The position numbers were made by a program, and so were the translations under genes. From contig DASUSF010000005.1 in NCBI GenBank assembly GCA_036375275.1, positions 1 to 23,133 of the forward strand: a stretch of DNA of 23,133 bases, read 5' to 3'. This document shows positions 13,633 through 21,422 of this stretch, one piece after another; positions within the stretch are counted from its first letter, which is position 1, and the number at the start of each line of letters is the position of its first letter. The notes under the pieces were generated by a model. That model had not been told where the DNA came from. It ran no database searches and was given only the letters and a program-made list of their open reading frames with translations. Origin of the DNA: DASUSF01 sp036375275 (GTDB lineage Bacteria; Pseudomonadota; Alphaproteobacteria; Geminicoccales; Geminicoccaceae).

Positions 13633-16467
13633 TCAGGCGCTGAAGGTGACGCTGACCTTGCGCACGCCGCTCGGGATCCGGATCACCGTCGGCTCGACCT
13701 CGCCCGGCTGCTCGCCGGCGCCATCGTCGCTCTCGACCATCCGGAACACGATCGGCACGTGGTCCGAGACGGTTTCGGCGAAGTCGCGCACGCTCTGGTC
13801 GAGGCGGACGATCGCCGCATCGTCGCCCGCGATCTGGTCCATCTTGACGTCGCTGGACACGACGATGTGGTCGATCAGCGAGGTCCGGCTGCCGATGAAC
13901 GAGGCGGCGCCGCTCACCGCGTCGTCCGCCGTCAGCGCGAGCAGGTCCGGCGCGTCGGTGATCCCGGCGAGCACGTCGTTGGTCAGGAGCTCGTTGAAAT
14001 CGCCGCCAAGGACCACGGGCAGGTCGTCCCGCGCCCGCACGTCCTGGATGACGTGCCCCAGGATCTGGGCGGCGAGCCGGCGCCGGGCCTGATTCTCCGC
14101 TCCGCCGAAGGCCTTGAAGTGGACCACGACGAGCATGAACTCGAGCGGCTCCGCGTCCTCCTCGTCGACCCGGCAGCGGGCGAACAGCGGCAGCCGCGGG
14201 AAGGCGAGCTTGCCGCTCTGGGTCTTGCGCAGCAGCTCGGCGCGGTGCCGCTCGAGCACGTCGCCCGCGAGGCTGACCTCGGTCGTGTCCTTGTCGTAGA
14301 GCACCGCGAGGTCCTGCCCGCCCGAAACGTCGAGCAGCTCGAAGTCGACCTCGTCGCCGCGCCGCCGCATCGCGTCCCGGAGCCGCTCGAGCGCGCCCGC
14401 CGCGACCTCGACCAGGCCCATCACGTCCATGTTCAGCCGGTGCAGGACGTCCGCGACCCGCTCGATCCGGTCGTCGTCGATCCGGTCGTTGAAGTGCTCG
14501 ATGTTCCAGAAGCCGACGTCGGCGAAGCGCTTGCCGCCGGTGAAGTCGGGCACCTCGACCTCGCGCCCGTCAGGGGCGACGCCGGCGGTATCGAAGAAGC
14601 CGAGGAAGGGCGACGTGCCGTCGATCACGCCCAGCACGCGCGCGGCGTCGGCGGCCTCGCGGCCGCCCTGGCCCGAGAGGGCGAGCAGGTGGGCGACGAT
14701 CTTCGCCATCCGGATGCCCTCGTTCAGCGCCTTGCCGCCCGCCTGGCTGATGCCGGAATGATGCAGCGCCACCAGCTCCCAGGCGTTGTTGAACACGCTC
14801 GAGCCGGACGAGCCGGGCTCGGTGTCGGTCCGGTAGCGGATCACCTCCTCGAACATCTCCTCGACGCGGTTGTCGTGGATCGCGACCTCCTTCGGCCGCG
14901 CGGCCGGATGCTGGATGATGTTGACCCGGTCGCCGACCGTCACGGTCGCGGGATCGCGGAGCAGCGCCACCGGCTCGATCTCCTCGAGCCCCTCCGTCGC
15001 GCAGGCGACGATCGTGAAGTCGAGGGCCGCGTCGGTGATGAACAGGCGCTCGGGCTGGAGCCGGACCGTGGTTGCCTGGCCGCCATCCTGGAAGTTGAAC
15101 TCCGCGCGGCTGCCGCCCGCCACCGCCGCGGTCCTCAGGACGTGGTTGTTGGTCATCAGGAAGCCGTCCCGCCCGATCAGGAAGCCGGTGCCGGCGGTGC
15201 CGAGGGAGGTCACGACGCGGCAGACCGCGGCAGCCCGGACCGCCCCGTCGGCGAGGAACCGGGCGGGGAGGAAGTCGGACGCGAGGTGGATCTTCTCCTG
15301 CAGCTCCTCGACCTCGTGCTCGCTGGTCGCCGGCGGGACGATCACCCCGGTCAGAGCGCGCAGGCGCCGCTGGGCGAGGCGCGCCTCCGCCGCGAGGCCG
15401 ATCGGGGTCGGCCGGTCCATGAAGCCGGGCTGGGGCGGCGCCACGAGCGTCCCCTCCCCGTCGCCGCCCGCCGTCGCGCGACCCACCTCGATCCGGCCGT
15501 GGGCCTCCTCCCGCCCGAGGGCGCGGCCGATCGCTTCCCGGAACCGCGCGGCGACGCGCGCGAAGCCGAGATCGGTCGGGTGCAGCTCGTCCTCCCAGAG
15601 CCGGTCGGGGCGGACCGCGCCGCGGCAGTCGATGTGGATCACCCGGGTCGGGAAGTCCTCCGCGATCGCGGCGAGCCGGGTGTTGAAGCGGTCGATCAGC
15701 ACCTGAACGATCCGTCGCTGCAGGCCCGCGTCCGTGATGCCGATCGAGCGCATCGGGGTGGCCAGCCAGCTTCCGCCCCGGCCGGGCAGGGCGTGGTCGT
15801 AGCCGTGGATCAGCACGGTGAGCCCGGGGAAGCTCGTGGTGAGGCGCCCGATCAGGGTCCGGTACGCGTCCTCGAGCTCGGCCTCGAACCGCTGGAAGGC
15901 CTGGTTCGGGTAGCCGTCCGCGGCGAGCGCGGGATCGAAGGGGCGGAGCATCCGGGCGAGCCGCCCGTCGCCGACCATGTCGTTGCCGCCGCCGCTCAGC
16001 ATGAACAACGCCGGGCGCTCGTCGCGCAGCGCCGGCCCGATCTCGTCGTCGCTGATCATCCCGTCGAGGGTGTCGCCCGCGCCGCTGAGGCAGAGGATGG
16101 CGAGGCCCGGGTCGTCGAACAGCTGGTCGACCACGTCGTCGAGCAGGATCGGGTACTGGAACCAGCTGTCGCCCTCGGCGACCACCCGGGTGCCCCGGAA
16201 GCCCTGCCGGAGCTTTCGCCGATAGCGCTCCTGACGGCGGGCCTTGAGGATGCCGTTGAACACGTTGAGCAGCAGCGCGCCCTCGAACGGACCCTGCTCC
16301 ACGGTCGCCGGATCCGGCTCGATGGCCGGAGCGAAGGCCCGGCTCATGTCGTGGCGCACCCGCCAGTAGGGGCGCAGCTCGTGCTCGTCGACTCCGGGGT
16401 CCCTGAGCATGGTCATGAGCTGCTCGAGCGGGATCGGTTCCCGATCCGGGAGCTTGGCAACGGCCAT
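13633..16467 (-). CDS. Three-enzyme fusion: SGNH hydrolase, trypsin-like protease, EEP nuclease/phosphatase
   Basis: This 944-residue protein carries three catalytic domains. The SGNH hydrolase domain (about 90-315) has GDS with Ser101, GGGND at 159-163 and DELH with His296. The trypsin-like protease domain (about 395-600) has GTGFLIGRDGFLMTNNHVL with His442, LDFTIV with Asp483, and GSSGSS with Ser554. The endonuclease/exonuclease/phosphatase domain (about 645-910) has FWNIEHFN with Asn655, Glu687 (GLVEV), His783 (VVHFKA), GGDFNE at 821-826, Asp866 and SDH at 901-903. All three triads or metal sites look intact. There is no signal peptide or membrane helix, so it is probably cytoplasmic. A helical segment (about 355-400) precedes the protease. 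ATG 16467 has AAGGAG at 7 nt; an upstream ATG at 16488 is less favoured. The substrates and role are unknown. A conflict, toxin or stress role is only a guess. Confidence 0.9.
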   Translation of the reverse strand: MAVAKLPDREPIPLEQLMTMLRDPGVDEHELRPYWRVRHDMSRAFAPAIEPDPATVEQGPFEGALLLNVFNGILKARRQERYRRKLRQGFRGTRVVAEGDSWFQYPILLDDVVDQLFDDPGLAILCLSGAGDTLDGMISDDEIGPALRDERPALFMLSGGGNDMVGDGRLARMLRPFDPALAADGYPNQAFQRFEAELEDAYRTLIGRLTTSFPGLTVLIHGYDHALPGRGGSWLATPMRSIGITDAGLQRRIVQVLIDRFNTRLAAIAEDFPTRVIHIDCRGAVRPDRLWEDELHPTDLGFARVAARFREAIGRALGREEAHGRIEVGRATAGGDGEGTLVAPPQPGFMDRPTPIGLAAEARLAQRRLRALTGVIVPPATSEHEVEELQEKIHLASDFLPARFLADGAVRAAAVCRVVTSLGTAGTGFLIGRDGFLMTNNHVLRTAAVAGGSRAEFNFQDGGQATTVRLQPERLFITDAALDFTIVACATEGLEEIEPVALLRDPATVTVGDRVNIIQHPAARPKEVAIHDNRVEEMFEEVIRYRTDTEPGSSGSSVFNNAWELVALHHSGISQAGGKALNEGIRMAKIVAHLLALSGQGGREAADAARVLGVIDGTSPFLGFFDTAGVAPDGREVEVPDFTGGKRFADVGFWNIEHFNDRIDDDRIERVADVLHRLNMDVMGLVEVAAGALERLRDAMRRRGDEVDFELLDVSGGQDLAVLYDKDTTEVSLAGDVLERHRAELLRKTQSGKLAFPRLPLFARCRVDEEDAEPLEFMLVVVHFKAFGGAENQARRRLAAQILGHVIQDVRARDDLPVVLGGDFNELLTNDVLAGITDAPDLLALTADDAVSGAASFIGSRTSLIDHIVVSSDVKMDQIAGDDAAIVRLDQSVRDFAETVSDHVPIVFRMVESDDGAGEQPGEVEPTVIRIPSGVRKVSVTFSA

Positions 16468-16633
16468 GGAACGTCTCCTTCGCGCCAATGGGCGCCGCGC
16501 GGCGCGGACGACGCGCCGGCCGGCGTGCGGTCGAGAGACACTCTACACGCGTCGGAGCTGATCCTCTGTGACGCGCTTCACGATCCAGGGTTGGGAGGCG
16601 TCGCGCCCGCGGCGCGGTCCGGAAGGAGGAGCT

Positions 16634-17095
16634 TCAGCCGTCGCAGTTGGCGACGCAGTGGGTGGCGTAGGTGACCTCGCCGCCGCAGGTCTGGTAGCAG
16701 AGGTCGAAGTCGCCGCCGCACTGGCCCTCCAGAGAGGCGTCCTCGCGGGCGCAGCTGCCGTAGTCCGGCTGCACCGCCTTGGGCCGCTCGGGCGGGGCTT
16801 CCAGGATGCCGGCCTGATGCCGGGTGAGGTCGATCAGGAAGTCGCGCTCGAGGGTCTGGTTCCGGTCCTCGGCGACCTCGCGGGCGTCGATCCGGCACTG
16901 CTGGACCGTGCTGTCCTTCTCCCGCCGGCAGAGGCGACGCCCCTCGAGGCAGCGCTGGACGCACTGGCGCCCGACCTCGTCCGCCGGCGGGACGTAGTTG
17001 GTGAAGGTGCGGTACTGCGGGCCGCAGCCGGCGAGGGCGGTGACCGCCACGGCGACGGCAGCGAAGGCAGGGAGGCGTCGCGGCCAGGGCGCCAT
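16634..17095 (-). CDS. Cysteine-rich predicted lipoprotein
   Basis: This 153-residue protein has a short basic N-terminus, a hydrophobic core and a lipobox (TALAGC) that places the lipidated cysteine at residue 24. The mature part is hydrophilic and has ten further cysteines. They fall in two groups: Cys45, Cys49, Cys56 and Cys67 in the N-terminal half, and six near the C-terminus (SC, QC, LCYQTC, HCVANC). C-x3-C spacing recurs three times. This suggests a disulfide-stabilised periplasmic or outer-membrane lipoprotein. I do not recognise a named family. ATG at 17095 has GGAG 9 nt upstream. The triple-enzyme gene begins 166 bases downstream on the same strand. The divergent CLC gene starts 98 bases away. 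Confidence 0.8.
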   Translation of the reverse strand: MAPWPRRLPAFAAVAVAVTALAGCGPQYRTFTNYVPPADEVGRQCVQRCLEGRRLCRREKDSTVQQCRIDAREVAEDRNQTLERDFLIDLTRHQAGILEAPPERPKAVQPDYGSCAREDASLEGQCGGDFDLCYQTCGGEVTYATHCVANCDG

Positions 17096-17193
17096 GGCTC
17101 GTTCTCCGGAGGTGGCCGCCGTGAGCCTGTCAGAGCCGCCTTGCGCTCCGGTTAACGCTCCGGGCCGGGTTCTCCCGCTCGCGCTTCTCCGCT

Positions 17194-18981
17194 ATGCAGC
17201 GGTACCTGAAGCCAGGCGGTGAGCAGCGAATCGTGCGTCTCGCGCAGGCTGCGCAACGGGTCGTCCGGAACGACCAGCTCCTGCTGTTCGCGCTCGCGCT
17301 GATCGTCGGCGTCGCGGCCGGCTACGGCGCGCTCGCCTTCCGCCTGCTGACCGCGCTGATCCAGCTCGTCTTCTTCGGCCACGCCTCCGAGTTCGTCGCC
17401 AGCCATGCCCGCGTGCTGCCGTGGTGGCAGGTGCTCGGGGCGCCGGTGCTGGGCGGGCTCCTGATCGGCCTGTTCGCGGCCACCGTCATGCCCGGGCGTC
17501 GCCCGCAGGCGGTCGCGGACGTGATGGAGGCGAGCGCGCTCCGGCAGGGGCGGATGTCGCTCAACGCCGGGCTCGGCGCGGCGTTCATGAGCGCCGCCTC
17601 GATCGGCTGCGGCGCCTCGGTCGGTCGCGAGGGCCCGATCGTGCACCTCGGCGCCAGCCTCGCCTCGGCGGTCGCGCGGAAGCTCCACCTCTCGCCCTCG
17701 TTCTCGAGGACCCTCCTCGGCTGCGGCGTCGCCGCGGCGATCGGCAGCGCGTTCAATGCGCCGATCGCGGGCGTGTTCTTCGCGCTCGAGGTGGTGATCG
17801 GCCACTATGGCCTGAGCGCGTTCTCGCCGGTGGTGATCAGCTCGGTGATCGGGACCATGATCACCCGGATCCACCTCGGCGCCGATGCCGCCTTCCAGCT
17901 GCCGCCGCAGGTGATCACCTCGTTCTGGGAGCTGCCGGCGTTCATCCTGCTCGGGCTGGTCGCGGCCCTGGTCGCGCTCGCGCTGATGCGCGCGGTGGCG
18001 GTGGTGCAGTGGGTGCACGACTGGTTGAACGTCCCCCCGCAGATCCGCCCCGCGCTCGCCGGCCTCGCGGTCGGCCTCATCGCGCTCGTCCTGCCCGAGG
18101 TGCTCGGGGTCGGCTACGAGGCGACCGACCGGGCGCTCCGGGTCGGCTACGAGCTGCAGTTCCTGATCATGCTCGCGATCGCCAAGGCGACCGCGACCGC
18201 GATCTGCCTCGGCAGCGGCTTCGGCGGGGGCGTCTTCAGCCCGAGCCTGGTGCTCGGCGCGCTGACCGGGGCCTCCTTCGGGATCGTCGCCGGCTCGATC
18301 TTCCCCGACCTCGGCTCGAGCCCGAGCGTCTACGCGATCCTCGGCATGGGCGCGGTCGCCGCCTGCGTGCTGGGCGCGCCGATCTCGACCGTGATCATGA
18401 TCTTCGAGCTGACCACCGACTACGAGGTCACCTTCGCGCTGATGGTCGCGGTCGCGGTCGCCTCGGTCACGTCCTACCAGATCTGGCCGTTCTCGTTCTT
18501 CACCTGGCAGCTCGCGACCCGCGGCATCCAGCTCGGGCGGCGCGACCAGGCGGTGATGCGCGCGACCAAGGTGCAGAGCGTGCTGCGCCGCCAGGTGGTG
18601 CGGGTCGGGCTCGCCGCGACCCTGGACGAGCTCAAGGCGCTGTTCGTGCAGCGCCACCTGCCGATCTTCGTGATCGACGGCGACGACCGGCTGGTCGGAA
18701 CGATCCACTTCGAGGACCTGGCCGACGCGGCGTTCGATCCGGAACGGGCCGGCCAGGTGATCACCGCGCGCGACCTCGTGCACCGGATCCCGCTCGCGCT
18801 CACCCCCGAGGACGACCTCGAGACCGCGCTCCGCCTCGCCGAGATGAACGACGAGGAGCACATGCCGGTGGTCGACAACGGCAAGGACATGCGGGTGATC
18901 GGCGAGGTGCGGCAGGCGGACCTGGTGCTCGCCTACAACCGCGCGCTCCTCCAGACCCGCGAGGCCGAGCGCGGCACCTGA
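17194..18981 (+). CDS. CLC-family chloride channel/transporter with C-terminal CBS domains
   Basis: This 595-residue inner-membrane protein has a CLC core (about 25-445) and two CBS domains (about 458-590) that usually bind adenine nucleotides and tune gating. Conserved CLC elements are GREGP at 144-148 with the gating Glu146, FNAPIAG at 187-193, and GSGFGGGVFSPSLVLG at 340-355. The first ion-filter motif GSGIP is not present; the aligned segment is MPGRRPQAVADVME. At the position of the internal proton glutamate (E203 of E. coli ClC-ec1) there is Val200, as in eukaryotic channel-type CLCs. ATG at 17194 was used; its ribosome site is weak. It is transcribed away from the lipoprotein and towards pcrA. 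Anion identity is not determined by the sequence. Confidence 0.94.
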   Translation: MQRYLKPGGEQRIVRLAQAAQRVVRNDQLLLFALALIVGVAAGYGALAFRLLTALIQLVFFGHASEFVASHARVLPWWQVLGAPVLGGLLIGLFAATVMPGRRPQAVADVMEASALRQGRMSLNAGLGAAFMSAASIGCGASVGREGPIVHLGASLASAVARKLHLSPSFSRTLLGCGVAAAIGSAFNAPIAGVFFALEVVIGHYGLSAFSPVVISSVIGTMITRIHLGADAAFQLPPQVITSFWELPAFILLGLVAALVALALMRAVAVVQWVHDWLNVPPQIRPALAGLAVGLIALVLPEVLGVGYEATDRALRVGYELQFLIMLAIAKATATAICLGSGFGGGVFSPSLVLGALTGASFGIVAGSIFPDLGSSPSVYAILGMGAVAACVLGAPISTVIMIFELTTDYEVTFALMVAVAVASVTSYQIWPFSFFTWQLATRGIQLGRRDQAVMRATKVQSVLRRQVVRVGLAATLDELKALFVQRHLPIFVIDGDDRLVGTIHFEDLADAAFDPERAGQVITARDLVHRIPLALTPEDDLETALRLAEMNDEEHMPVVDNGKDMRVIGEVRQADLVLAYNRALLQTREAERGT

Positions 18982-19032
18982 CTGGCTGATCGAGTATGCT
19001 GACGGCTCTGCCTCGGCCCGCTCCACCAGCCT

Positions 19033-19060
19033 TTGACAAAGCGGCCCGTCGCGCTACCAT
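19033..19060 (+). promoter_or_regulatory. Candidate sigma70 promoter for pcrA/uvrD
   Basis: A perfect TTGACA (19033-19038) is followed after 16 bases by TACCAT (19055-19060), four of six matches to the -10 consensus. Transcription would start near 19067, leaving a leader of about 90 bases before the ATG at 19158. This is the best promoter match in the window. Confidence 0.6.
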
Positions 19061-19081
19061 ATGTTGAAGGGCCGACGGCCG

Positions 19082-19097
19082 GATCGGATGTCCGATC
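19082..19097. repeat. Inverted repeat in the pcrA leader
   Basis: GATCGGA-TG-TCCGATC has 7-base arms around a 2-base centre. It lies about 15 bases after the predicted transcription start. It is flanked by GGCCG-A-CGGCC (19070-19080) and the perfect 12-base palindrome GCGGCCGGCCGC (19109-19120). It could be an operator or fold in the leader RNA. It does not resemble the GTTC-N7-GTTC LexA box of alphaproteobacteria. Confidence 0.5.
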
Positions 19098-19157
19098 GAT
19101 CGCTTGAGGCGGCCGGCCGCGCGTTCTACCCTGATCTCCGGTGACTGCCTCCCACGC

Positions 19158-21422
19158 ATGACCAGCCAGGCCGCTTCCCTGCTCGACTTCCAAGCCGACC
19201 CTGCCCCCGACCAGCCGCCGCACCTCGCCGCGCTCAACCCCGAGCAGCGGGCCGCGGTGGTCGCCGGCGACGGCCCGTTGCTCGTGCTCGCGGGCGCCGG
19301 GACGGGCAAGACCCGGGTGCTGACCACGCGCCTCGCGCACCTTCTCCTGACCCGTCGCGCGCGGCCCTTCAACGTGCTCGCGGTCACCTTCACCAACCGG
19401 GCGGCGCGGGAGATGGTCGAGCGGGTCTCGAGCCTGCTCGGGCGGAGCGTGGACGGCCTCTGGCTCGGCACCTTCCACGCGATCGGGGCCCGGATCCTCC
19501 GCCGCCACGCCGAGCTGGTGGGGCTCAAGCACAACTTCACGATCCTCGACACCGACGACCAGCTCCGTCTGGTCAAGCAGGTGATCCAGGTCCACGACCT
19601 CGACCCCAAGCGATGGGCGCCCCGGGTCCTGCTGCATATCCTGCAGCGCTTCAAGGACCGCGGCTGGACGCCACCGGACGTCCCGGATTCGGAGATCGGC
19701 GACTTCGGGCTCGGCAAGCTGCGCGCGCTGTACGCGAGCTACCAGGAGCGCCTGATCACGCTCAACGCCTGCGACTTCGGCGACCTGCTGCTGCACAACC
19801 TGGTCCTGCTCAAGACCCAGCCCGACCTGCTCCGGGACTACCAGAGCCGGTTCCAGACCATCCTGGTCGACGAGTATCAGGACACCAACGTCGCCCAGTA
19901 CCTCTGGCTCCGCCTGCTCGCTCAGGGCCACAGGAACCTCACCGTGGTCGGCGACGACGATCAGTCGATCTACAGCTGGCGGGGCGCCGAGGTCGGCAAC
20001 ATCCTCCGCTTCGAGCAGGACTTCCCGGGCGCGGCGGTGGTGCGGCTCGAGCGCAACTACCGCTCCACCGGGCACATCCTGGGCGCGGCCTCCGGGGTGA
20101 TCGCGCACAACCGGGCGCGCCTCGGCAAGACGCTCTGGACCGGGGACGAGCAGGGCGAGCGCGTCCGCATCGCGTCCTTGTGGGACGACGAGGAGGAGGC
20201 CCGCTTCGTCGGCGAAGAGATCGAGGCGCTGCAGCGCGCCGGCGAGAGCCTGAACGAGGTCGCGGTGCTGGTCCGGGCCGGCTACCAGACTCGCGCCTTC
20301 GAGGAGCGCTTCATCACGCTGGGGCTGCCGTACCGGGTCGTCGGGGGCCTGCGCTTCTACGAGCGGGCCGAGATCCGGGACGCGATCGCCTACCTCCGGC
20401 TGGTCCATTCGCCCGAGGACGATCTGGCGCTGGAGCGGATCATCAACGTGCCGAAGCGGGGGCTCGGCGACGCCACGGTGCAGCTGATCCAGCGGGCCGC
20501 CCGGGGCGCCGAGACCAGCCTCGTCGCGGCGGCGCGGATGCTCTGCCTGACCGACGAGCTCCGGGGCCGCGCCCGGACCAGCCTCACCCGCCTGCTCGAC
20601 GACCTCGACCGCTGGCGGGAGCTCGCGCAGGGCGCGCCGCCGCGCACGCTGGCCGAGACCGTGCTCGAAGAGTCAGGATACGTCCGGATGTGGCAGGACG
20701 ACCGCTCGCCGGATGCGCCGGGGCGGCTCGAGAACCTGAAGGAGCTGGTCCGCGCGATCAGCGAGTTCGAGACCCTGACCGGCTTTCTGGAGCACGTCGG
20801 GCTGGTCATGGACAACGCGTCCGATCCGGCGGGCGAGATGGCCACCGTCATGACGCTGCACGCCGCCAAGGGGCTCGAGTTCGGCTCGGTGTTCCTGCCC
20901 GGCTGGGAGGAGGGGCTGTTCCCGAACCAGCGCGCGGTCGACGAGGGCGGCGCCAAGGCCCTCGAGGAGGAGCGGCGGCTGGCCTACGTCGGGATCACCC
21001 GCGCGCGCCGGAATCTCACGATCAGCCACGCCGCCAACCGGCGGATCTACAATTCGTGGTCGAGCAGCGTCCCGTCCCGCTTCCTCGAGGAGCTGCCCGG
21101 CGCGCACACCGAGTTCCTGCAGCGGACCACGGTCCGCGAGCCGGAGATGAGCGGCTGGTTCGACGACCTTCGCCCCGGCGGCCGCGGCCCCGGGTACGAG
21201 CGGCTCCGGGCGAAGGGCAAGCCGCCCCTGATCGAAGGTCAGGCGCGGGTCCTCTCGACCGGCCTGCCGAAGAGCCGGCACACGATCGGCATCGGGCAAC
21301 GGGTCTTCCACGAGAAGTTCGGCTATGGCGAGGTCCTTTCGGTCGAGGGCAGCAAGCTCGAGATCGCGTTCGAGAAGGCGGGCTCCAAGAAGGTCATCGA
21401 CAGCTTCGTCGCCCCCGTCTGA
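19158..21422 (+). CDS. pcrA: ATP-dependent DNA helicase, PcrA/UvrD family
   Basis: This 754-residue superfamily 1A 3'-5' helicase acts in nucleotide excision repair, mismatch repair and removal of proteins from DNA. Motifs in order are the Q-motif LNPEQRAAV, Walker A GAGTGKT (46-52), motif Ia VTFTNRAAREM, GTFHAIGARILRRH, motif II DEYQD (238-242), motif III GDDDQSIYSWRGAE, motif IV RLERNYRST, motif V MTLHAAKGLEF and motif VI EERRLAYVGITRARRNL. A C-terminal Tudor-like segment (GQRVFHEKFGYGEVLSVEG) is present, as in PcrA. Length is normal. I chose ATG 19158 over an in-frame TTG at 19104. Neither has a good ribosome site. A 27-codon frame (19061-19144) ends 13 bases before the ATG and might couple translation. 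The end overlaps prmA. Confidence 0.95.
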   Translation: MTSQAASLLDFQADPAPDQPPHLAALNPEQRAAVVAGDGPLLVLAGAGTGKTRVLTTRLAHLLLTRRARPFNVLAVTFTNRAAREMVERVSSLLGRSVDGLWLGTFHAIGARILRRHAELVGLKHNFTILDTDDQLRLVKQVIQVHDLDPKRWAPRVLLHILQRFKDRGWTPPDVPDSEIGDFGLGKLRALYASYQERLITLNACDFGDLLLHNLVLLKTQPDLLRDYQSRFQTILVDEYQDTNVAQYLWLRLLAQGHRNLTVVGDDDQSIYSWRGAEVGNILRFEQDFPGAAVVRLERNYRSTGHILGAASGVIAHNRARLGKTLWTGDEQGERVRIASLWDDEEEARFVGEEIEALQRAGESLNEVAVLVRAGYQTRAFEERFITLGLPYRVVGGLRFYERAEIRDAIAYLRLVHSPEDDLALERIINVPKRGLGDATVQLIQRAARGAETSLVAAARMLCLTDELRGRARTSLTRLLDDLDRWRELAQGAPPRTLAETVLEESGYVRMWQDDRSPDAPGRLENLKELVRAISEFETLTGFLEHVGLVMDNASDPAGEMATVMTLHAAKGLEFGSVFLPGWEEGLFPNQRAVDEGGAKALEEERRLAYVGITRARRNLTISHAANRRIYNSWSSSVPSRFLEELPGAHTEFLQRTTVREPEMSGWFDDLRPGGRGPGYERLRAKGKPPLIEGQARVLSTGLPKSRHTIGIGQRVFHEKFGYGEVLSVEGSKLEIAFEKAGSKKVIDSFVAPV

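Noticed and set aside
16514..16525. Perfect 12-base palindrome CGCCGGCCGGCG upstream of the triple-enzyme gene
   Set aside because: Palindromes made only of G and C are frequent by chance at this base composition. No partner copy or promoter element was found nearby.
13759..16674. A 971-codon open frame on the plus strand opposite the triple-enzyme gene
   Set aside because: Its composition (Arg, Ala, Asp, Glu, Val, His in monotonous mixture) is typical of antisense frames in GC-rich DNA. The minus-strand protein has three recognisable domains with catalytic residues.
17152..19026. A 624-codon minus-strand frame opposite the CLC gene
   Set aside because: It is charged low-complexity sequence without domains; the sense frame is a clear CLC protein.
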